A DNA stretch of 64,000 nucleotides from Gigantopelta aegis. Lineage: Eukaryota > Mollusca > Gastropoda > Neomphalida > Peltospiridae. Positions within the stretch are counted from its first letter, which is position 1. Each line of letters begins with the position of its first letter. The notes below the pieces were generated by a model. The model made no database searches. It saw only the letters and a program-made list of their open reading frames with translations, and was not told the origin of the DNA. The position numbers and the translations under genes were made by a program. Location: NCBI RefSeq assembly GCF_016097555.1, contig NC_054701.1:9070440-9134439 (forward strand). The letters run 5' to 3'. This document shows, in pieces, positions 12,804-24,796 of the stretch.

Positions 12804-13410
12804 TGTGGGACGTCTTTTGAACATCAATGTTGAGCTTTAATTCGGAAAACTTTATTTGCCGACAGCAACAGATTGACTGAAATATACAAAATATACTATA
12901 AATAGCCTATTATTGATTTATACAAACATAGTATTTGTTAGGAGCCAACATAACTTCTATGACATTACAAACATCCAGTGCACGCATGTCGCAACTATCA
13001 AATGAAACAATAATCTACCCTTAGCACGTGTATAATACATATATATATATAATAAGTATAATATAAGTAATACAATGCGCCTACCATTTATATACATGTA
13101 CATTTATATACATAACCCATTTAATACATATACCATTTAATACATATACATATACGTGTATAGGCTTATTTCGCCTCAATATTGTATTTAAACATTTTAA
13201 ACTAAGTTATAAATAGTAATACATACCGTATTTATCGGCGTACCACATTCTTTTGGAATTAACAAACGTCTTTTGGAAAGACAGAAATTAACGTTGCCTA
13301 AAGAATGACGTAACAGAATTACCATGACGTCATAAACGTAAACAAAGACGTGCATGCAAAGTAAACAAACAAATATGTACATTATGTAAATGTAATGTTT
13401 GGCCTTAACA
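12804..13410 (-). repeat. 3' LTR of the BEL/Pao element
   Basis: 607 bp, matching 19499-20125. It is shorter because it lacks an 11-bp ACAAAATATAC duplicate and about 14 bp near 13173. The adjoining internal sequence (13411-13425, purine-rich on the minus strand as AGAGGGCCGG) is a plausible polypurine tract. Confidence 0.95.
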
Positions 13411-13557
13411 TACCGGCCCTCTAATTGTGGATAGTCAAGAGACACAATTACACTATTATCACTATTACAAGGCCAAACGATTCACTGTTTGTTTGTTGTT
13501 GTTGTTTTTAAGGTTGTTTTTTTGTTTTTTTTAACTGCTTACTAGCAATAAACTATC

Positions 13558-15887
13558 TTAGTCGCTTTCTACCAAGAGACATAATTTTGTAATTGGACGA
13601 GTCAGTGTAGACGATTTTGTTTTCAGTTTCACAACTCTGACAAGCCCCTTTTTGTCCTTCACGACTTCAAGCACTCTTCCAAGTGCCCATGAATTTCTAG
13701 GGGTTGTATCTATAATCAGTACAATGTCACCCACAGCCAAATTCCTCTTAGGGTACATCCATTTTTGTCTCTTTTGCTGCAGAGGTAAGTATCCCCGTAT
13801 CCACCTTTTCCAGAATATGTCTGCCAAATATTGTACTTGTCGCCATCTCCTTTTTGCACAGTTGTCACTGTTATGAAATAAGCCAGGTGGAATATGTTCT
13901 CCTGCTCTAAGCAATAACAAGTGATTTGGTGTCAATACATCTAGATCATTAGGACTGCTGGGCCCTTCTGTGATTGGGCGACCATTGATCACAGCTTCAA
14001 CTTCACAAAACAGAGTTTGCAGAAACTCGTCATCAAGGTATACGTTTTGTTCTCGGAGTAGCGAATAGAGTATTTTTCTGACAACACGAATAAGCCGTTC
14101 CCAAACACCTCCAAAATGGAATGCTGTAGGGGGATTGAAACTCCATGAGATGGATCTTTGTTGCAAGGCCCTATTTATTTTTTGCATATTCCACTTTTTA
14201 ATTTCTTCACGCATTTCGCGTTCTGCTCCCACTAAATTGGTCCCGTTGTCAGACTGAATTGATTTAACTATACCACGTCTAGCCACAAATCTTCTGATTG
14301 CATTGATGCACGAGTCTGTATCAAGAGAATGAGCAACCTCTAGATGTACTGCTCGAATAGCCAAACACGTGAACAACACACCATATCTCTTTACTGTACT
14401 TCTTCCTCGCTTTACCTCAAATGGTCCAAAGAAATCCATCCCAACTCTGGAAAATGGGGGTTCATCGGCATTTAAACGGTCTACAGGAAGGCTGGTCATT
14501 TGTTGCTCTGCAGCGGGTGCCTGATATCTTTGACAAGTAAAACACTTTGAAATTATACGCTTTATATCAGTTGATGCACCGAGCACACAATACTGCTGAT
14601 GTAGACTAGCAAGCATGAAGTTTTTCCCCATATGACCAACTGACTGGTGCACATCCCGTAATACGAGTTCTGTAATAACAGAGTCCTTGGGTAGTACAAT
14701 TGGATGTTTTGCATCGAAAGGTAAGTTAGCTCTAAGAAGTCGTCCTCCAACACGGATCAAACCATCACTAATGAAAGGATCCAGCTTCCTTAATGGAGAA
14801 TAAATTTTCAAAATATGCGAAGCATCCTTTTGTATTTCCAGGATCTTGATCTCTTCCTTGAAATGCTGTCGCTGCACGTAGAGTATCAAAGCCCTTTCAG
14901 CACTTTGAAGAACATCTAAGCTGAGATAGGCTGTTGTTAGACCTTTCTTTCTTTCCATCAACCTCTTTTGTTTAATTCGTGTGTACTGTTCTTCAAATAT
15001 CTGGTTACATTTCAGAGGGTTATGTTCCTGCTGGTTAAGTTCGTTCTTCAACTGTCTTCGTGCAGTGATGTGTTTTTGTAACTTTTTAACTCCAATTAAC
15101 AACCAGGCAACAACTCTTTTGAGTTTGTTCCACTCAGAGTAATGTGTCAGTAGTTTATCCATTGCATTTGTAGACTTCTGCATTATGTTAGTATAAAGTC
15201 CTTTCACCTCTAAATCATCATCAGGTAAAATATCCAGACCTGACACAGGGGTCGGCCATTCAGATTTTGGTTCGGACAAGAAGCTTGGTCCATTCAACTA
15301 CAGACTGTTTTGCAGGAACTTCTTCATAGGAAGACCACGAGAGGCACAATCAGCTGGATTAATTTTTGTGTTGATGTACCTCCACTGTTTAACATCAGAA
15401 GCTTCCCGGATAATAGCAATGCGATTTGCTACAAATGTTTGGAAGCGCGAGTTCTCATTAGCCACATACCTTAGTACAGTCATACTGTCTGTCCAGAAAT
15501 ATGTTTCATCAATTTCATAGTCCAGTTCTCTCACCAACATTTGGTTGAGCCTCACAGCAGCAGTGGCAGCAGTGAGCTCCATTCGAGGAATAGTCATTTT
15601 CTTGAGAGGAGCAACCCGAGATTTCCCATTCACGAATGAGACAAAGATGCGTCCTGTTTCATCAGTGAGACGTAAGTAAGTAACTATTTCATAACCTAGA
15701 TCACTGGCATCGGCGAAATTGTGAATTTGACAGGATACAACATTGCCAAATGATCGTGGTTTGTAGCATCGTTGTAAATTCAGTTTCTCCAGATCACCTA
15801 ATTCATTTGTCCATTGTTGCCAAATCTTTAAATCATTTCCTTTGATTTCTTCATCCCAGGGAACATTGCGCCGGCACAGATCTTGAA
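13558..15887 (-). pseudogene. BEL/Pao pol 3' part: RNase H, integrase, DUF5641
   Basis: One reading frame runs from about 15887 down to 13558, broken by a TAG at 15298-15300. RNase H residues visible are the D of FADAS, the E of MELTAA, the D of WTDSM and the D of PADCAS. The integrase has a zinc site (HQSVGH with CFTC) and a DDE triad in GMDFFGP, QSDNGTN and GVWERL. The C-terminus (FWKRWIRGYLPLQQ, then VLIIDTTPRNSWALGR) is the DUF5641 domain typical of BEL integrases. Apart from the one stop the 2.3 kb is intact. Expressed alone it would lack a polymerase, because the frame enters just after the missing RT core. Confidence 0.93.
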
Positions 15888-18758
15888 GAAGTAATCACTG
15901 TCGTCCTTGGGTAAATGGACTTGGTAGAACATAGCTTCAATATTTCCCATAATGGCGACCTCTTCCTGTCGGAAACGAAAGAAAACACCTAGTAGACTGT
16001 TTGTTAAATCAGGTCCCTGAAGTAAAACGCTATTCAAAGATGTCCCCTTATAGGTTGCAGCACAGTCGAACACAACCCTAATTTTCCAAGGCTTATGGGA
16101 ATGATAGACACCATGGTGTGGGATGTACCATACACGGCCATCTAATCTTTCAAGTTCTTCCTTTGGAACTTGTTCAGCATAACCACATTTGACAACCTTG
16201 GACATAAATTCAACATAATCTTCACAAAATGTTGAATTCTTTTGTAATTTGCGTTTTAGGCTTGCAAGACGCTGCTAAGCTTGTAATTTGTTATCTGGCA
16301 ATTTGGCGCCATTCTCTTTAAATGGCAAACCAATGCAGTAGTGACCATTACTATGGGTGATAGAACCATTCACCAAGTCCAAAAACTTCTTATCTTCCTG
16401 GGAGTGTTCCTTTTTATCATCAATAAGCCTTTCTGGAAAGTCTCGATTGATTGAATCTCTCACCAGTTTATCTAACTGCTTAAGCTGTTCCATCTCTTGC
16501 ACTGCTACAATCTCGGCACGGTTTACTGTGAAGACAGAATCGACCTGTTCAACTTGTTTATCTCCTTCTCTTATCATATTCCACACAATCCATCCAAGTC
16601 TCGTCTTGACAGCATGAGGGCTGCCCTCTGGTCCGGACTTGACTTCAAATGGGGTATAGGCATCAGGTACATTGTTTCCAATTAACAGGCCAACCTCGGC
16701 TGTAATGTCTGGAAGATTTATATCGTCTAAATATTTCCAGCAAGATATGTACTTATTGGTAGGAGCGAGTCCCTTAGAAACGGGAATTTTGTCTTTAGTA
16801 TATACCCTTGGCAGGTCAATTTCATTTTCCAATTCCAGGTCGCAGACTTGCAGGCCATCAACAGCATATGTTTCCATCGAAAATGGATTTCCCATTGTAT
16901 CCAGCGTGATAGACATGCGATGACCCATCCCACCAAGCTCTCAAACTAGACTTTCACAACAAAAGCTGACGCTACTACCCGGATCAAAGAAAGGGTATGT
17001 TTTGACATCGCGTAAACCATTTTTCAGCTTCACTCTAACTGGAATAATGGCCATGGTACATTCACCCTTTCCGGCCCTCGTATGACCACATACACCTTGG
17101 ACAGAAATTTTACTGTTACTATTCTCGTTTTCTGTTTTTAACAAACCTTTCAACTTGCCGACTCTGCTATCGTCATGCAGCATTGTAGGATGATGAGACT
17201 TACAGGTCGCACACACTAATTTGTTGTAGCATTTGTTTTTATAATGTCCAGGCTTTAGACAACCAAAGCAAAGCCTTTTGGATTTCACAAATTCATTTCT
17301 GTCCAAAATGGGCATAGCCAATAAGTCCTTACAGTTATCTGTTGTGTGGGTGGTACGATCACAATATGTGCAGTGTTTTTTGGAAAACTGCTCTTTTGAT
17401 TTCTGCAGTGCTTTCCTAACACCTCGTTCTTTCTGAGCTGGACCATCTGCGGATGAATATTCAATCTGAACAAAATCTGACATATCAGTTAGAAAGCTAG
17501 CCCTTGTACGATTTGTTCCAGATTGCTTAGAAGGTTGTCGTTTTCCATCACGTGCTTTGTGCTCCAAGATCAAAGCATCCTTTCCATAAATTGGATCATT
17601 TGCCTTTCGTGCTTCATCTCTTACAAGCTCCACCAACTGATGAAACTCTACAGTGTCTCCTTTTCTGGCAGTGTGTTGAACTATATTCCTCCATTTATCA
17701 TGTAGATAAAATGGTAACTTACTCACTAGTCGTTTTATATTGTCTGGGTACTCGAGTACTTTAACTGCCTGGATACTCTTCACAGTATTTTCACACTCTA
17801 CCAACAGAATGGAAAAGTCATCAAGAGCCTTGGCGTTGTCCGCACGTACAGTCGGCCAACCCAATGCTCGTTTGATAAATGCACTAGCCATGAGCTGTGC
17901 ATCTCCATATCGCGTTTCCAACTCCTTGAGAGCTGCAGGGTATCCCTGTTCCGCTGGAAGATAGCTAAATCCAGAGATAATACGATTAGCTTCACTAACA
18001 GTAAATTGCTCCAAGAAACTAATTCGTTCATCATCACTATCAGAGTTCATTACCACTTTAATGTTAAACTGACGAATGAATTTTCGGTATTCCATTGGAT
18101 CTCCTCCAAATTTTTTAATTTCTGCAGTTGGTTTCTTCAAATGGCGGACTACAGACAAAATATTATTATCAGCTGGGATGTCAGCCCTATTGCTGTGGAA
18201 ATAGTCAGCATTATCACCTGAAAGAGACTCACTATTAACAGGACACACATGCATTAACAAGCTTTGACATGGATCATGACCTACATTTCTGACATTTACA
18301 GACCTATTCTGATCATTCATTTCAATATTCTGAAACCCGATCCCATTTCTAGTATCGACATTCTGACCTGCAATATTTCCTATTTGACACCCTGTACCAG
18401 AATCTTTTTGCGATGTAGATTCTAAGCATAAACCTGCGTTGCAATTTGTTATTTCAGTACTTTGAAATGCAGGACGAACATGCGGTCTTGCATCGCCCTT
18501 AGTCACTAAACTATTCTGAAATGTAGTACCTATGTTCACCCCAGTACTGCCTCTCATAATTTCATTACTGTGAGAAGTGGTGTCAGTGTGTAATTGAAGC
18601 CCTGAACCACAACCTACAATTTCATTACATTGAGAAGTAGTGGCTGCATGTACATTAGACATAACATTTGTGACATCATTATTCTTACTAGCAGGGACAA
18701 AAGGGGTGGCATTTAAGTTTAGTACTGACGGACTAATACTTGACTGGCTGTCTAGAAC
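15888..18758 (-). pseudogene. BEL/Pao gag-protease-RT N-part
   Basis: A frame open from about 18758 (ATG at 18662) with a TGA at 16941-16943 and a TAG at 16275-16277. In order it shows a DUF1759 gag-like region (around MEYRKFIRQFNIK), two CCHC knuckles (C-x2-C-x4-H-x4-C twice, 17390-17210), an A17 aspartic peptidase with the DPGS active-site motif (about 16980), the linker, and the RT start including VVFDCAA and MGNIEAMFYQVHLPKDDSDY. At about 15887 the RT stops and a different frame resumes with CRRNVPWDEE, so the palm region with the YVDD-type box is deleted. The peptidase is split by the TGA. Confidence 0.93.
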
Positions 18759-19440
18759 TCAAGTAATCATTTTGACACACAAATCTATTTAACACTTCAT
18801 TCTTGGCTTCAACTATAGGCATTTTAGTGTTCAAATTCAGTTCTTCTTCTTCTTGTCTTAACATCAGTTTTTTTAATTCTAGTTCTTGTTTCTTCTTCAA
18901 AGAAACTTTCATAGCCTCAAGTTCTGCCTTTTCTTGTTCACCCTTCAGTCGTGCTGACGATACTGTACTGCTACAACTTATTCGTGATCCAACACTACCC
19001 AAACTTCTCTGTTTTTCTTGTGAATGCGCATGCGAATACCAACCCTCATAAGATACCTTAAAACTCTTCAAGTAAGTATCTTTCTACTCCCAGCTATTAA
19101 CCAGATATACTTCTTTCTCATCTGCTGATAGAAGTGTACAATATTCCTCGTTCACCTTAATAAATTCTTCATACATTTCCAACCATTTAGCATATTCAAG
19201 CTGAACGTTTCTAGGAGCTGTGTTGCCGGCCTTTAGTTTCTCGATATTTTCTGACTTGTGCTTCAAGTTCCGGAATAGATTCGACAATTGTTTATCCATA
19301 TTTCCCCTTGTATATAGCAGTCCTTTTCTGGAAAGTGTCTTGATCCTGCCTCCTGAAACCATCGAATCAGTTTCTTCTATTACAGGAGCAGCCAATCTTC
19401 TACCTTCCAGTTCAGAGGTATCTATTTCGGTTTCTTCCAT
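18733..19440 (-). pseudogene. BEL/Pao gag N-terminal part
   Basis: First ATG of the element at 19440, in a frame with a TAG at 19084-19086 and a second stop at 18733. The second half is strongly helical and charged (EQEKAELEAMKVSLKKKQEL), a coiled-coil style seen in BEL gag N-termini. Around 18756 the reading moves by one frame into the gag-protease frame, which I read as a frameshift mutation and not programmed shifting, since no slippery heptamer is obvious. Confidence 0.8.
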
Positions 19441-19498
19441 ATTCGAAGCAGTCAAATCAGATTTCTCCAAAACCAAGCAAGCCGAAATACGTCAATGA

Positions 19499-20125
19499 TG
19501 TGGGATGTCTTTTGAACATCAATGCTGAGCTTTAATTCGGAAAACTTTATTTGCCGACAGCAACAGATTGACTGAAATATACAAAATATACAAAATATAC
19601 TATAAATAGCCTATTATTGATTTATACAAACATAGTATTTGTTAGGAGCCAACATAACTTCTTTGACATTACAAACATCCAGCGCACGCATGTCGCAACT
19701 ATCAAATGAAACAATAATCTACCCTTAGCACGTGTATAATACATATATATATATAAGTATAATATAAGTAATACAATGCGCCTACCATTTATATACATGT
19801 ACATTTATATACATAACCCATTTAATACATATATCATTTAATACATATACATATACGTGTATAGGCTTATTTCGCCTTAATATAAGACTAAGCAATATTT
19901 TATTTAAACATTTTAAATAAGTTATAAATAGTAATACATACCGTATTTATCGGCGTACCACATTCTTTTGGAATTAACAAACGTCTTTTGGAAAGACAGA
20001 AATTAACGTTGCCTAAAGAATGACGTAAAAGAATTACAATGACGTCATAAACGTAAAGAAAGACGTGCATGCAAAGTAAACAAACAAATATGTACATTAT
20101 GTAAATGTAATGTTTGGCCTTAACA
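19499..20125 (-). repeat. 5' LTR of the BEL/Pao element
   Basis: 627 bp; TG...CA termini on either strand. Internal sequence starts at 19498 going left. I could not match the next 18 nt to a tRNA 3' end with confidence, so the primer binding site is not assigned. Confidence 0.95.
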
Positions 20126-20161
20126 CATGGGTTTATGACATGGATATCATGGGTAAGTTAT

Positions 20162-20162
20162 A

Positions 20163-20222
<60 letters not shown>

Positions 20223-20234
20223 ATATATATATAT
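20162..20234. repeat. (AT)n microsatellite
   Basis: Alternating AT/TA with one GTGT break, just left of a Tigger-like terminus. Confidence 0.95.
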
Positions 20235-20345
20235 ACAGTTGAATCCCGTGGGCTCGAACCCCGTCGGTGCTCGAGAAAATGTTCGACCCATCGGGTAGTT
20301 CGACCGAACCATTCGGTCAACATCGGACATTTCCGTAACATCAGT
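20235..20345 (+). mobile_element. Tigger/pogo-like terminal fragment
   Basis: Begins CAGTTGAATCCCGTGGGCTC directly after TATA, followed by repeated CTCGAA/TTCGA motifs. This is the style of Tigger (pogo, Tc1-mariner) ends. No transposase and no second end were found nearby, so it is a remnant. The match is from memory of the family style. Confidence 0.5.
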
Positions 20346-20767
20346 TAGAAAGTTGAATTAGATACAAATTGTGTAATACATGTAAATGCACTGAAATTAA
20401 ATAGATAAATGGCAAATTCTTATCTGTATTTACATGAATATATTACTAAACAATTTGAATATTTCAACAATAAAAACGCAGCACTGTCCACTTTCCAGAA
20501 ATGTAGCCCTTTTCAAAGAAACGCTTTATGCTGAGGCCCGTCTGTGCACTATTTGTTTGATTGGTATCACGGTTCATCTATCAGTTGCAGTACCACTAGC
20601 TGTGCTTGAAATATCATTAGCGATAGCCGCTTAACAAACAACATGACAAGTGTGGTGACAAAAGGATTGCATGGCTAGTGTTACGATTCCCCGATTCATC
20701 TATGTCTGCGTCGTTAAATAAAACAAATTACATATATTATAATTATATAGTATCAATTATTTGACAT
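20346..20767. other. Sequence between Tigger-like end and unit tail
   Basis: AT-rich, with short open frames but no recognised product. It ends in TTTGACATCCAGTAGCCTAT, which is SINE-tail or array-like sequence leading into the unit tail. Confidence 0.4.
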
Positions 20768-21305
20768 CCAGTAGCCTATGATTAATTAATGTGAAACAGT
20801 GGTGTCGTTAGACAAAACAAACTGTTTTAATTCTGGGGCTTCCCACGTGCATACATACAGAACAAACACACGAAAATGCACCGGAAAGTACACACATACA
20901 CGATACATAAAACAAGGTATTTGTATTGTCTGTGATATAGATATAAATAGACAAAAATAGCCTAGGGCCAATAATTAGCATTTTTAAGCCTCTATGTATA
21001 TAAAACATATTATTTAAAATATAATAACATAATTAGAAATGTTTTCATAATTCCAAATTGAAAGATATAAAAGATATAACTTACTCACGCACTTCCCGCC
21101 AAACTGCTAACAATACTTGGAAAAAACACTCAGTTCCGCGAATTTTGTTTTTATTTCCGGGGATTTCTTTCCTCTAGACACGGTATCATGTTTACTAGCT
21201 TAATAAGTTATGGTTCAGGCTATCTAAGCGTCGCTAGTAGCCTGCTTCACTATTTCGTCAGTGGCGCGAAACGAGGCAACTGAGTTTGGTTTAAGTCTAG
21301 TTGTA
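20768..21305. repeat. 2.9-kb unit, copy 4 tail
   Basis: From GATTAATTAA..GTGAAACAGTGGTGTCG to GTTTAAGTCTAGTTGTA this matches 3290-3817 with scattered differences. It is the missing end of copy 4, displaced by the insertions at 12760-20767. Confidence 0.9.
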
Positions 21306-21345
21306 CGTAAAACACACACACACACACACGCACACGCACAAGTCA
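21306..21345. repeat. (CA)n-rich microsatellite
   Basis: ACACACAC runs with ACGC interruptions at the boundary between the unit tail and the Harbinger element. Confidence 0.85.
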
Positions 21346-22049
21346 TGACTATGGTCGCCGATAGCTAACCGCGTATAAAATTGGAAAATTGGAAATGTCG
21401 GAGTTCGATGATTATGTCGATGTCATCTGTAAGGGTTTTATGTGTTGCCTCTCGATTAAAAAAAAGGTGAAATAATTGGTGGCCTTCTAAATTATATCAA
21501 ATATTTATTCAGAACCATGTGTAACTCGGGGTGGGGTGGAACGGGGTGGGGTGGGGTGATACGATGGTTTGGCCATTTTAAGGGGGTACTCTACACAGCT
21601 AAACAGGTTAGGTATTATATGATTTTACATATTATAATCATGCTATTCATAGTCAGTACGTACCTTTTCCACCATTAAGTAGTTACATTGTACCCACTCA
21701 TACCGCTCACTCCATATTAAACAGTTTAGTCTAACCCACATTTTTACAAATGTTTGGATAAAATTAATGATGTATAAACGTGTATTGTTTTTTTAATTAA
21801 ATAATAGCTTACATAAGTTTAAAATTAATTCATTACTAGGCCTATATTGTAACAAAATGTAGGGTTTTCTATTTATACAAATGTACAAACAATACCTTAC
21901 GATACATAGCTTTTTCTTTCATTGTCTCAATACTCTCGGAACACTCATGCGGTATTCATGCACGTGCAATGAGGGGATGAGGGATGGGCTTAAATGTAAC
22001 TGTCGTCCCTTACTAGTAGTACCATTCAGTGCTTGTATGCTGTTCAATA

Positions 22050-23167
22050 ATGGAAAATCAAGCCAAGAGACATAGGAAAGCGAATTTTACAGACACTGAA
22101 ATAAGAGTGCTATTAGAAGAAATAAGTGTTGATCATAAAACATTGTTTATGGCCAACAACCAAACTGTCACAAACAGGTTAAAGGGGGATATTTGGAAAA
22201 GAATAACTGCAAAAATCAGTGCATGCGGCGTGGCAGAACGTACACCACAAGAGGCGAAAGAAAAATGGAGATCGTTGAAAGGGGCCGTCCTAAACAAGCA
22301 GAAAAGACAGACGAAAACGGGAGGTGGACCACCAGATAAACCAGTGCCATACGAGGACATCATCGTGACCATAATTGGAGAAAATTCAAACCTCTACACT
22401 GGAATAGAAGGTAACCCTAGTTTAATTTACATTATTTTCTTGTATTGTGCAAGAAAACAAAAACAACTATTTTCTAACACATTTAAAAAGTAAAACCAAA
22501 CTCACATTAATATTTTATTTTTAACAAAACACCATTTCATTTTATAATTTCTTTTAAATTTTATGGCAATGAATTTTATTCAATCAATACGTAATAATGA
22601 TTATTACAAAAATAAATAATATTAGGTATAATTTATTTCTTTTCAGTGCAAGGAACAGACACTTATGAAAACCCACAAACCCAAGCAGTCGAGTGCAAGA
22701 ATAACACTGAAAATACGTGTGTGGTTTCCTCGGAACCCACGCCACATTGCTCAAAGGAATACCCTGAGGATTTGACATCCGTCCAAACTATCTCTGGCCC
22801 ACCAACTTCATCTCTCACTTTAACACCGCTTTTAAATGTAGACACAACACTATGTCAGGACGATGATAATATAGCAGTTGCTATTGTAAATGAAAGTAAA
22901 ACATTTGAAGCAAAACAATCAGCTTCACCATCACTTGACAAAATATTAATAACGAAATCAAAGGCCCAAAATAGAAAAATAAAAAGAAAGTCCTTGGTGG
23001 AGAAAGGGCTAGATGATCATGAGAATGATCTATTTGAGGAATATCTCAAAAGTGAGATAGAAAAAAACAAGGCCATGACCATTTTTTTCAATAACAAAAA
23101 CAAAAAGATTTTGTTAGGAATTAAAAAACTTGAAAAAATTGAAAAGGAAGACGAGTTACATAATTAA
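22050..23167 (+). CDS. Harbinger Myb/SANT-like DNA-binding protein
   Basis: Two exons: 22050-22410 (ATG to AAG, donor GTAACC) and 22647-23167 (acceptor TTTTCAG). Phase 1 on both sides gives 293 codons and TAA. Residues 9-95 form a Myb/SANT-like trihelical domain of the NAIF1/MSANTD type (NFTDTEIRVLLEEI, then RLKGDIWKRIT, then AKEKWRSLKG). A low-complexity acidic middle follows, then a C-terminal Lys/Glu-rich helix. In PIF/Harbinger elements this partner binds the transposon ends and helps carry the transposase into the nucleus. It lies convergent to the transposase with 283 bp between stops. No disabling mutation is visible. Alternatively it could be a domesticated NAIF1-like gene, but the neighbour argues for the transposon. 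Confidence 0.88.
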
Positions 23168-23450
23168 ATTTTGTAATGAAAACTGCAATAAATTCATTTA
23201 ATAATAGGGATATTTGTATGAATACCCTGAATGAACTTATTACACCTACATTATTAATGAACAACATGCTATGAACAAATATGGTTTTTACGTTTTACTT
23301 AGGCAAAGTTATTGTTTACGTTTATTTTGTAATTGTAATACGTAATAAAGAAAGCAAATATTTATGTTGTTTCGTGGTCACTTTATTAAGCACAAGGAAG
23401 CAAAGTAATATTCAATTAATAATGTAATGTTTATTTAACACGATGGACTT

Positions 23451-24796
23451 TCAGTGAAAATAATTGTTGATTAATCTCTCTCTGGCAGTTTTTCCAGAAG
23501 CAAGCCTGGCACGTTCTATCATTGGGTTGTTTACAGGTAGGACTTCCTCCATGTGGGCATCTGAAGCTTGTTCATAGTCAGGTTCATCGTCACTGTCACT
23601 GTCTGTGTCTGGGACATCTAAGTTGAGCCTTCTGGCATGGTTACTTAGCATAACACATACTGCAATAACTTTACATGCCTTGGCAGGAGTCAAACGAAGT
23701 CTGCGAAGACAGTGCCATCTCCTCTTCAAAACTCCTATGGCCCGTTCGATAGCTGTACGTGTTGAACTATGACTGAAGTTGTAGTTTCTCTCTTGACGTG
23801 TAGTGGGATTAGAAATCGGAGTTAACAACCAGTCACGCAACATATAGCCACTGTCTCCTAAGATGATTCCTCTCATAGGCTGCCTTTTGTTCTCAAAATC
23901 TTCGAATAAAGATGACTCTCGTAAATTTCTTGAATCATGTACACTTCCAGGCCATTTCGCAATACAGTTGATGAATATGAGGTCTGCGTCACACATCAGC
24001 TTTAAAACAAATATTAACTGTTTATGCATTTGAAATAATTTACAAATGCATACAAAAGATATTTCAATCATAAATCAACATAAACACTTTATAATCCAGC
24101 CAGCACATTACCATATACTTATCAACATATACCCACCCATGCACCTCACCGAAAGCTAATCGTTAAATACCTACCTACATACATACATACATACATACCT
24201 ATATACACATGCACATACCTACCGACCTACACACATACCTACATACCTATATACATACATACATATTCATGAAATATATATTTATAATACATAAATCATC
24301 TTACCTGAACATTGATGGAATGGTAGACTTTCCTGTTAACAAATTCATGTTCATTCTGCGTAGGAGCTTGTATTTGAACTTGAGTCCCATCGATGCATCC
24401 AACCACATTTGGAAATCCACTCATGTCATAAAATTTAGTTTTTATGGCATCTTGTTTTTTTCCATTGGGTAATCGAACTCTTGTCACAGTTCGGCTTACG
24501 GTTGATTGGTCAACTCCTATAAGCTCCCCACAAACGTCTTGGAAACTGCCACTGGCAAAGTATCTAAGTGTAATTAGCACTTGCAGAAGAGGGGTCAATG
24601 AACCCATCCGTTTAGATAATAGAATATCGACGCTGATGTCATCTGTGATTGCTAGAATTTCCTGTCTTCTAAATGTAAACTTGGCAAATATGACATCATC
24701 GTCAAAAACATCAAACGGATGAATTCGGTCCCTAAATATTCTGTTTCTCCTCAGTAATCGGCGTTCTCGATAACGCTGAAGAATGACAGCAGCCAT
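23451..24796 (-). CDS. HARBI1-type Harbinger transposase
   Basis: Two exons on the minus strand: 24796-24305 (ATG MAAVILQRYRERR, donor CAG/GTAAGA) and 23999-23451 (acceptor TTTAAAG). Both boundaries are phase 0, giving 346 codons, close to the usual 350. The N-terminus is basic. A helix-turn-helix region (LITLRYFASGSFQDVCGE, then VDQSTVSRTV) is followed by the DDE nuclease: CIDGTQVQI, then after the intron WPGSVHDSRN, GDSGYMLRDW and RTAIERAIGVLKRRW. All motifs expected of this family are intact. An in-frame GTG upstream (24838) is not needed as a start. It probably cuts the element ends together with the Myb partner. Potentially functional. Confidence 0.93.
24160..24270. repeat. (CATA)n-rich microsatellite in transposase intron
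   Basis: Runs of CATACATAC interrupted by CCTAC, within the transposase intron (24000-24304). Confidence 0.85.

Larger units (their letters stand above)
12804..20125 (-). mobile_element. BEL/Pao LTR retrotransposon, complete ends, defective
   Basis: The element has two LTRs beginning TG and ending CA (12804-13410 and 19499-20125) and a perfect 5-bp target duplication CATGG (12799-12803 and 20126-20130), the usual size for BEL/Pao. Coding order on the minus strand is gag-like DUF1759 domain, two CCHC knuckles, A17 (Pao) aspartic peptidase, reverse transcriptase N-part, RNase H, integrase and a DUF5641-type C-terminus. In-frame stops at 19084, 16941, 16275 and 15298, a frameshift near 18756 and a deletion near 15887 inactivate it. 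The LTRs differ by about ten substitutions and a few indels, so the insertion is fairly young. Confidence 0.96.

Noticed and set aside
18003-19498. Plus-strand frames across the BEL element
   Set aside because: Antisense shadows of the gag-pol frames on the minus strand.
22133-22372. Minus-strand frame opposite the Myb/SANT exon
   Set aside because: Antisense shadow of a well-supported coding exon.
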